Shown here: positions 1 to 4,599 of the stretch, in pieces | Layout of the letters: every line of letters starts with the position of its first letter | How positions within the stretch are numbered: the stretch's first letter is position 1 | From: an uncultured Planctomycetaceae bacterium | GTDB lineage: Bacteria; Planctomycetota; Planctomycetia; Pirellulales; Lacipirellulaceae | DNA: 5,467 nucleotides | NCBI GenBank assembly: GCA_937860165.1 | Contig: CALMBE010000104.1 | Location: forward strand, 1-5,467 | Reading direction: 5' to 3' | The notes under the pieces: generated by a model | The model's input: only the letters and a program-made list of their open reading frames with translations | Told to the model about the DNA's origin: nothing | The model's database searches: none | Position numbers and translations under genes: made by a program

Positions 1-71
1 CCGGAGTACCAGCGTGAGCATGGCACCCCACAATGAATAACTGATCGGCCCTGATAGGTCGGGCTTCTCAC

Positions 72-100
72 TTGGCAGAATTCCCCTCAGGGAATAGGAT
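72..100 (+). promoter_or_regulatory. Putative sigma70-type promoter of the antiporter gene
   Basis: TTGGCA at 72-77 matches the -35 consensus at 5 of 6 bases. It is followed by a 17-nt spacer and TAGGAT at 95-100, which matches the -10 consensus at 4 of 6. The predicted transcription start is about position 107. The spacer carries a hyphenated palindrome (81-94), so a DNA-binding regulator there could block polymerase. The -10 match is only moderate and vegetative promoters of the presumed host group are poorly defined. The first 70 bases hold only a possible 11-codon reading-frame tail ending at TGA 34-36, too short to identify. Confidence 0.4.
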
Positions 101-123
101 CAATTTCCCTGCCTGAGGGAAAT
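81..123. repeat. Paired inverted repeats around the antiporter promoter
   Basis: Site 1 is TTCCC-CTCA-GGGAA (81-94), lying inside the -35/-10 spacer. Site 2 is ATTTCCCT-GCCTG-AGGGAAAT (103-123), a perfect 8-bp stem with a 5-nt loop around the predicted transcription start. The right halves form a direct repeat, CCTCAGGGAA (85-94) and CCTGAGGGAA (112-121), 9 of 10 identical and 27 bp apart. CCCTCAGG (84-91) can also pair with CCTGAGGG (112-119). This fits a double operator, or alternatively an RNA hairpin in the leader. No U-tract follows, so a classical terminator is unlikely. Site 2 overlaps the alternative ATG at 122. Confidence 0.45.
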
Positions 124-163
124 GCACCTGAAGCATAATTCATCTGCGATTTTTGGCCCCACC

Positions 164-1423
164 ATGCACAATGTCGAACTTGCCGTTCAGTTCTTACTGC
201 AATTGGCTGTCATCTTGATCGTTTGCCGGATCGTGGGCTTGCTTGCTGTCCGGGTTGGGCAGCCCCAGGTAGTCGCGGAAATGATCGCCGGTGTCCTGCT
301 GGGACCATCTTTTTTGGGACTCTTCTGGCCCGAAGTCCAGCAAGCCCTATTTCCTTGGGACTCCTCACAGCAGACGAGAGACACCCAATGTTATTTATTC
401 CCCGCTTCGCAATTAGGGTTGTCGCTCTATATGTTCGTCGTGGGAATGGAATTCCGGATCGACATGGCCCGCGCACAACTCAAAAGTTCTTTGGCCGTCT
501 CCTCCGCGGGGATGATCGCTCCCTTTGTGATTGGTGCAGGCTTAGGTTGGGGGTTCTTTCACAATACGAAATTGTTCCCGGAGAAAACTTCTCTCACGGA
601 AGCCATGCTGTTTCTCGGGGCCTCGATGTGCATCACGGCATTCCCGATGCTTGCGAGGATTATCCATTCGAAGGGGCTCACGGGAACCTTAATGGGCACC
701 GTCGTACTTGGGGCTGGAGCCATGGACGATGCCACCGCTTGGGCACTGTTGGCGGTCGTCCTGGCCAGCTTCGAAGGAGATTATTCCTTGGCCGCCAAGA
801 GTATCGGGGGCGGTCTCTTGTATGTTCTATTTGCTTTCCAAGTTGTACGGCCCTTATTGGCGGCTTGGCGCCGTCGTGTTCATCTCACTGAAGAATCTCT
901 GTCCGAGGGGGCCTTTATCTTGGGACTCACCGCATTGGTCCTCGGTGCATGGTTCACCGACCTCATCGGGCTGCATGCAGTATTTGGTGCGTTTATCATG
1001 GGCGCTGCGATGCCTCGCGGGACCATGACTCGTGACTTGATAGCCGGTATTCAACCACTCACGGTCACGCTCTTGCTTCCCTTGTTTTTCACCTATTCTG
1101 GCCTTAACACGAAGATTGGCTTACTAAATACTCCCTTCTTGTGGGCCATGTGTGGAATGGTCGTCCTGGGGGCAATTGTCGGAAAAGGACTGGCCTGCAC
1201 AATCGCCGCGCGTCTCTCGGGTTTTCCAAATCGGGAGTCGCTGGCAATTGGCACATTGATGAATTCCCGCGGGCTTATGGAATTAATCATCATCAACATC
1301 GGTCTCCAGCGTGGCATTATTTCCGAAAGCCTGTTCGCAATCCTCGTGATCATGGCGATTGTGACCACACTGATGGCTTCACCTATTTTCGATCGACTGA
1401 TGCGCTCGAGCGATCCCGTTTGA
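164..1423 (+). CDS. Cation/proton antiporter, CPA2 family (Kef/CHX-like), membrane domain only
   Basis: This is an inner-membrane monovalent cation (K+ or Na+)/H+ exchanger of the Na_H_Exchanger fold, probably serving pH or ion homeostasis. Numbered from an upstream ATG at 122, the diagnostic segments are GQPQVVAEMIAGVLLGP (46-62), MFVVGMEF (104-111), ITAFPMLARII (171-181), the ion-binding aspartate pair GAMDDATAW (199-207), HAVFGAFIMGAAMPRG (285-300) and NSRGLMELIIINIGL (381-395). About 12 hydrophobic segments span the protein. ITAFP, DD-x-x-AW and the N-[ST]-RG-L-x-E-L motif place it with plant CHX and related bacterial exchangers rather than KefB/KefC. It ends just after the last membrane segment and lacks the C-terminal TrkA-N or USP-like regulatory domain of many relatives. 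I prefer the ATG at 164 because MHNVELAVQFLLQL leads directly into the first membrane helix. The ATG at 122 has GAGG only 3 nt upstream and adds 14 non-hydrophobic residues. Ion specificity cannot be read from the sequence. Confidence 0.9.
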   Translation: MHNVELAVQFLLQLAVILIVCRIVGLLAVRVGQPQVVAEMIAGVLLGPSFLGLFWPEVQQALFPWDSSQQTRDTQCYLFPASQLGLSLYMFVVGMEFRIDMARAQLKSSLAVSSAGMIAPFVIGAGLGWGFFHNTKLFPEKTSLTEAMLFLGASMCITAFPMLARIIHSKGLTGTLMGTVVLGAGAMDDATAWALLAVVLASFEGDYSLAAKSIGGGLLYVLFAFQVVRPLLAAWRRRVHLTEESLSEGAFILGLTALVLGAWFTDLIGLHAVFGAFIMGAAMPRGTMTRDLIAGIQPLTVTLLLPLFFTYSGLNTKIGLLNTPFLWAMCGMVVLGAIVGKGLACTIAARLSGFPNRESLAIGTLMNSRGLMELIIINIGLQRGIISESLFAILVIMAIVTTLMASPIFDRLMRSSDPV

Positions 1424-1474
1424 GTTTCCGAGCCTGCTAGCTGCTTTCGAGAGCTACTGCTAATCTCTTCTTAA

Positions 1475-1497
1475 ACCGAACCACCCTCAAGGTCGGT
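1475..1497 (+). terminator. Weak hairpin downstream of the antiporter gene, possible terminator
   Basis: ACCGA-A-CC (1475-1482) pairs with GGTCGGT (1491-1497) with one bulged A and an 8-nt loop, about 50 nt after the antiporter stop. A further ACCGA at 1507-1511 can compete for the same TCGGT. No T-run follows, so an intrinsic terminator is uncertain. The remainder of the 1424-1596 gap contains a direct repeat of TCCGGCT (copies 11 bp apart, near 1525-1542) and the palindrome listed separately. No convincing -35/-10 pair for the following gene is visible. Confidence 0.2.
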
Positions 1498-1544
1498 AGC
1501 TAGAGCACCGATACCTAGACAAGGTCCGGCTATCGTCCGGCTCG

Positions 1545-1558
1545 CAATGCTAGCATTG
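1545..1558. promoter_or_regulatory. Perfect 14-bp palindrome upstream of the three-gene cluster, possible operator
   Basis: CAATGCTAGCATTG is a perfect, unhyphenated palindrome. Its centre is about 45 bp before the preferred GTG start of the next gene. A perfect dyad this close to a start is a typical dimeric repressor site. A second copy was not found in the window, so the binding role is inference. Confidence 0.35.
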
Positions 1559-1596
1559 GTGATCTCGACCCCTTGAGTTGTACAAGGAAGTTTAGC

Positions 1597-2508
1597 GTGG
1601 CATTTCCTCGGCGTGTCGATCAACAGGCAGTGAAACAATCTCAGGCAATGCTCCTGACCGATTTGCCATTCGTTGACGCCAAGACGCCGGACCAAGCGCA
1701 ATTTTCGGCGTCGGACTCCAAGACTCTGCTCAACGACGATTCAAGTCGCTTGCAGGACTTGGCTTTTTCGGTGGTCGATGAGGAATTGACGGACTCATTC
1801 GTGGAACGATCTGGTCCGAGTCGGCTCCAGCGAAACTCGAAAAGGTATGTGGATCAAGCACATATTGCAGCGGAGAACCGTGACCCTGAATCCGATCAAG
1901 CGCATCGAGAAACGCTTGGAAGACAATCCAAGAGCCGTGACCGGGGATACAAATCTAAGGTTCAACTTCCAGCGAGTTCCCTGCTTACTCGAACCCACGC
2001 CAAGCTTGCTCCCTTTGCTGGATTGTTTGTGCTCGTTGTCATGTTGAGCTCAGCGGGAATGCTTTTTTGGATCCTCGCTGGAAAGGGTCAAGGCGGAATT
2101 CATCTCGATGAGCTCGATCAGATTGAAGCAGGCCTGAGCGTACAACTGGACGAGAACGAAGTGAATCAAGCTCCCTTCGAGATTTCTCCGCAACCAGAGG
2201 CTGCACCCATTGTTTCACAAGTTAATCCTCCTCAAAGTGAAGATCTAACGGAGAAACTTTTGGAACCAGATCGATCTTCAAATAACCCAGCCGATGTCGC
2301 AGGCCAGACTTTGCCCACTCCAACAAACAACACTGGACAGGCTATTCCCTTAGGCGAGATTCGGTTCCCTGAGTCAAACACCCCATTGGCAATGGACTTT
2401 GGCAAGGCCATGGCCCCCGCTAGTGATACTTCGCCCACGGAGATTCTCGACTTACCTGCAGTAGCAGAACGCGAAGTCGATCACCTCGGATCCCCGGTAG
2501 CGCGCTAA
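1597..2508 (+). CDS. Single-pass membrane protein of unknown family with Pro-rich outer part
   Basis: I do not recognise this 303-residue protein. The preferred start is GTG 1597, with AAGGAAG (1584-1590) 6 nt upstream; the in-frame TTG at 1573 has no comparable site. Residues 1-138 are polar and probably disordered, becoming basic just before the membrane (RDRGYKSK, then THAK). A single hydrophobic helix lies at about 139-161 (LAPFAGLFVLVVMLSS and on). Positive charges before it predict a cytoplasmic N-terminus. The outer ~140 residues are acidic and rich in Pro, Gln, Asn and Ser, with about 17 prolines in the last 120. No known domain, lipobox or cysteine pattern is visible. The topology resembles GspB/ExeB or TonB-like linkers, and the third gene of the cluster is an ExeA/GspA-like ATPase, so an anchor or partner role is possible; this rests on topology and context only. 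The next gene starts 41 bp downstream. Confidence 0.75.
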   Translation: MAFPRRVDQQAVKQSQAMLLTDLPFVDAKTPDQAQFSASDSKTLLNDDSSRLQDLAFSVVDEELTDSFVERSGPSRLQRNSKRYVDQAHIAAENRDPESDQAHRETLGRQSKSRDRGYKSKVQLPASSLLTRTHAKLAPFAGLFVLVVMLSSAGMLFWILAGKGQGGIHLDELDQIEAGLSVQLDENEVNQAPFEISPQPEAAPIVSQVNPPQSEDLTEKLLEPDRSSNNPADVAGQTLPTPTNNTGQAIPLGEIRFPESNTPLAMDFGKAMAPASDTSPTEILDLPAVAEREVDHLGSPVAR

Positions 2509-2549
2509 CATTTCACTCGTCCACGAAGGTTTATGAAGATAGACGTGCC

Positions 2550-3566
2550 ATGAATCAAATCGACGAAGCATTTATCAACGCTTACTTAGATCACCCTCCA
2601 CGGCCAGCTACGCCTTCGGACAGAACGTTGGCACAAGCACCACGCCGGGAACCAGCTTCGGAGAATTTGCTGCGGGTCTTTTCCGGGCACCAAGTTTCTC
2701 AATCACAATCAATACGTGTCGACGCGGGAACAAACGGAGCCACTGCACCGCATTCCCTGGGCCTGACTGCAAAAAAACAAGGTGCGCGTGCTGCGGTAAC
2801 TGTGGCAGTACCTCTGAGAGATCCGGTAAAACTCCCCCCTTTGGGCGGTACACGCCGACCTCTCTCAACCTTTTCCGCTCCTGCGGATGCCCCGGCTTCC
2901 GTCTTTCGACCTGCCTTTGAAGTGGATAGTTTTCGTTGGCCGTCGGTGACGAACCATTGGATGGAAAACGCTCGGGATCATTTTCGTCCTGTACTTGAGA
3001 GTCTAACGGCAGGTTCCGACAGCGGTCATTCCTTGATCGGATTGGCGGGGACGCGATCGGGAGTTGGCTGCTCGATGGTCGCCCTATGTCTGGCGAGGTT
3101 TCTCGCGGAGGCAGGAAAACGGGTCGCCCTGGTGGACGCAAATTTCGCAAACGGGGAACTGGGAGCACACCTGGGACTAAACTTCGAACATGGCTGGCTC
3201 GAGGCCTTGGAAGGAACTATCCCGCTCGCTGAATGCGCTGTGCAATCGCTCAACGACGGAATTGTGATTGTGCCGGTGACACCTTCTCACCAAAAAGTAT
3301 CCGATTGTTTGGCAGGTATCCAAAGTGCCGTTATTGCGGGCATCTTGCGGTACCACTACGACTTGGTGTTATTCGACCTTGGAGCCGCCTCGGACTCCGA
3401 TCAATTGGAGGCTGCTGGTTGTCTCGTCGATCATTGTCGGCTTGATCGGGGAATCATCATAGCCCGTTCAGGAGCAACCGATTCGCATACGAATGCGAGT
3501 GTTCAAAAATTGTCGGAGATGTTTGGACCGATCTGCTTAGGAATCATTGGGAACCGAGCTAATTAG
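2550..3566 (+). CDS. MinD/ParA/CpsD-like P-loop protein with degenerate Walker A
   Basis: This is a 338-residue protein. Residues 1-127 are low-complexity, Pro/Ala/Ser/Arg-rich and probably disordered. A short FRWPSVTNHW motif (128-137) precedes a SIMIBI-class P-loop domain (about 160-338). The Walker A region reads GTRSGVGCS (167-175): the glycines are kept, but the catalytic lysine position is Cys174 and the ParA signature lysine is Arg169. The next motifs are conserved: RVALVDANFANGELGAHLGL (191-210), equivalent to Walker A' of bacterial tyrosine kinases, and DLVLFDLGA (271-279) as Walker B. No Tyr-rich C-terminal tail is present, so it is not a typical BY-kinase. Relatives pair with transmembrane activators in polysaccharide export or act in partitioning and positioning. 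Loss of the lysine suggests weak or no ATP hydrolysis. The ATG at 2550 has only a distant GAAG (2535-2538). The downstream ATPase begins 13 nt after the stop, indicating co-transcription. Confidence 0.8.
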   Translation: MNQIDEAFINAYLDHPPRPATPSDRTLAQAPRREPASENLLRVFSGHQVSQSQSIRVDAGTNGATAPHSLGLTAKKQGARAAVTVAVPLRDPVKLPPLGGTRRPLSTFSAPADAPASVFRPAFEVDSFRWPSVTNHWMENARDHFRPVLESLTAGSDSGHSLIGLAGTRSGVGCSMVALCLARFLAEAGKRVALVDANFANGELGAHLGLNFEHGWLEALEGTIPLAECAVQSLNDGIVIVPVTPSHQKVSDCLAGIQSAVIAGILRYHYDLVLFDLGAASDSDQLEAAGCLVDHCRLDRGIIIARSGATDSHTNASVQKLSEMFGPICLGIIGNRAN

Positions 3567-3579
3567 AAGAGTGTGGATC

Positions 3580-4401
3580 ATGTACCAAGAGTACTGGCAA
3601 TTGGACTGCAAACCGTTTGAACCCACGGGGGACGCGCGGTTCCTCTTTCCTTCTCCGGGACATCAGTCCGCACTTCATAAACTGCGCTATGCGATCGAGA
3701 GTAGACGCCCGGCGGCACTGTTGGCCGGTGCCGCTGGAGTCGGAAAGTCGCTTCTTTGGCAAACCTTGGTGGGGCAACTCGGAAATTCCGTGGGCCGCTG
3801 TGCCCAACTCCTGTTTCCGCTCATGTCTCCCCGAGAAATGTTGGCCTATCTGGCTGAACACCTGGGAGCTGCCGTGCCAAGCGATAACCGGTCGGTAGAC
3901 GGTTGCTTACGTGGGTTGCAGGAAGTGCTTACTGAAACTCAACAGCGAGGTGAACTCTCGATCATCATCGTGAACGAAGCACATCTGTTAGAAGACGCAG
4001 GCCTGTTGGAACCCCTGCGGTTGCTGATGAATCTCCGGGGGGGCGACCAACCACTATTTACGCTCCTTTTGGTGGGGCAGGTGTCCGCCTTGTCAATGAT
4101 GCAACGCTGCAACTATTTGGACGAACGCTTGGAATTGCAGGTGTTACTCAAGCCTTTTACTGGCGAAGAGACCGCTGGTTACATCGAGCATCGCTTGGTT
4201 GCCGCCGGGGCTACGCGACCACTCTTTACCCCCCAAGCACTGGAGATGGCCCACCAACTCACGGGTGGAATCCCCCGCCGGATCAATCGGCTCTGCGATC
4301 TGGCCTTACTGGTGGGTTTCGCTGGCAAGGAATCTTGCATCGATGCCCCGCAATTGCGGGCCGTCAATGGCGAGTTGATCACCCTCTCAGCCGCGGCGTG
4401 A
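3580..4401 (+). CDS. ExeA/GspA/MshM-like AAA ATPase
   Basis: This is a 273-residue cytoplasmic ATPase of the ExeA family. The N-terminal MYQEYWQLDCKPFEPTGDAR with a FLFPSPGHQSAL continuation is the family hallmark (Y-x-x-FG/W-L-x-x-x-PF, then a ‘hxxAL’ segment). Walker A is GAAGVGKS (50-57) and complete. Walker B is IIIVNEAHLL (128-137), where Asn132 replaces the usual Asp but Glu133 is kept. A sensor-1-like LLLVGQ (162-167) and GGIPRRINRLCD (229-240), the usual ExeA sensor-2 region, are present. It ends after the AAA module, without the transmembrane segment and peptidoglycan-binding domain of full ExeA, so it resembles MshM or the ATPases of exosortase-linked polysaccharide clusters in length. 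The ATG at 3580 is preferred: AGAAGAG (3565-3571) lies 8 nt upstream and the family motif starts there; the in-frame TTG at 3547 lies within the previous gene. It is the last gene of the cluster, with a terminator 20-30 nt downstream. Confidence 0.85.
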   Translation: MYQEYWQLDCKPFEPTGDARFLFPSPGHQSALHKLRYAIESRRPAALLAGAAGVGKSLLWQTLVGQLGNSVGRCAQLLFPLMSPREMLAYLAEHLGAAVPSDNRSVDGCLRGLQEVLTETQQRGELSIIIVNEAHLLEDAGLLEPLRLLMNLRGGDQPLFTLLLVGQVSALSMMQRCNYLDERLELQVLLKPFTGEETAGYIEHRLVAAGATRPLFTPQALEMAHQLTGGIPRRINRLCDLALLVGFAGKESCIDAPQLRAVNGELITLSAAA

Positions 4402-4419
4402 AAATCGATAGTGGCTGAT

Positions 4420-4498
4420 CTCCCCTTACTGACGTGCGGGGCTCAAATCACTTCGAGCCCCGCACGATGTTTTGAGCCCCGCACGTCAGTAAGGGGAG
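4420..4498. repeat. 79-bp nested palindrome (28-bp perfect arms)
   Basis: The arms at 4420-4447 and 4471-4498 are perfect reverse complements over 28 bp (CTCCCCTTACTGACG... opposite ...CGTCAGTAAGGGGAG), enclosing a 23-nt loop. The loop carries an extra copy of GAGCCCCGCACG (4455-4466), also present in the right arm (4474-4485). The left-arm segment CGTGCGGGGCTC (4433-4444) can therefore pair with either copy. The element lies entirely between genes, 18 bp after the ATPase stop. No target-site duplication is visible at its edges. Confidence 0.9.
4433..4473 (+). terminator. Rho-independent terminator of the three-gene cluster
   Basis: CGTGCGGGGCTC (4433-4444) and GAGCCCCGCACG (4455-4466) form a 12-bp GC-rich stem with a 10-nt loop, followed by ATGTTTT (4467-4473). 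This is a good intrinsic terminator for transcripts leaving the ATPase gene at 4401. It sits inside the larger palindrome, whose 28-bp pairing would form only once the right arm is transcribed. On the opposite strand the outer stem is not followed by a clear T-run. Confidence 0.7.
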
Positions 4499-4528
4499 CA
4501 TGCGGGTATACCGTATCCAGCTTTCTTA

Positions 4529-4546
4529 GGGATCTGAATTGATCCC
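4529..4546. repeat. Small inverted repeat upstream of larB
   Basis: GGGATC (4529-4534) and GATCCC (4541-4546) flank TGAATT, about 55 bp before the larB start. It could be an operator or a chance hairpin; no second copy supports a specific role. Confidence 0.25.
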
Positions 4547-4587
4547 AGGTTGCGACTTCGTTGCTCCCCTAGCTCTCTCGCTTGCGG

Positions 4588-4593
4588 TATACT
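4588..4593 (+). promoter_or_regulatory. Putative -10 element for a leaderless larB transcript
   Basis: TATACT matches the TATAAT consensus at 5 of 6 bases and ends 6 nt before the larB ATG. Transcription from it would begin at or very near the start codon, and no Shine-Dalgarno sequence precedes the ATG. A good -35 at normal spacing is missing; TTGCTC at 4561-4566 is 21 nt away. Confidence 0.35.
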
Positions 4594-4599
4594 GACTGC

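Noticed and set aside
1..36. C-terminal tail of an upstream gene (frame 1, ending TGA 34-36)
   Set aside because: Eleven codons carry no identifying motif and other frames are equally short, so it cannot be supported as a gene.
223..891. 222-codon + strand frame inside the antiporter gene
   Set aside because: It overlaps the antiporter in another frame, has no ribosome binding site or family motif, and its composition (Arg, Gly, Pro, Cys rich) is that of a shifted frame.
2608..3168. 186-codon minus strand frame opposite the ParA-like gene
   Set aside because: It lies antisense to a low-complexity N-terminal region and the P-loop domain, with no recognisable domain and Pro/Arg-rich shadow composition.
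2550..3566. Calling the P-loop protein a tyrosine autokinase or a chromosome-partitioning ParA
   Set aside because: It lacks the Walker A lysine, the Tyr-rich tail of BY-kinases, and any neighbouring parB or parS-like site.
3547..3579. TTG 3547 as the start of the ExeA-like gene
   Set aside because: It would overlap the preceding gene by 20 bp and add residues before the conserved family N-terminus; ATG 3580 has a well-placed AGAAGAG.
4420..4498. Reading the palindrome as an IS end, MITE or CRISPR fragment
   Set aside because: There is no flanking target duplication, no transposase, and only one unit; the embedded stem plus T-run fits a terminator.
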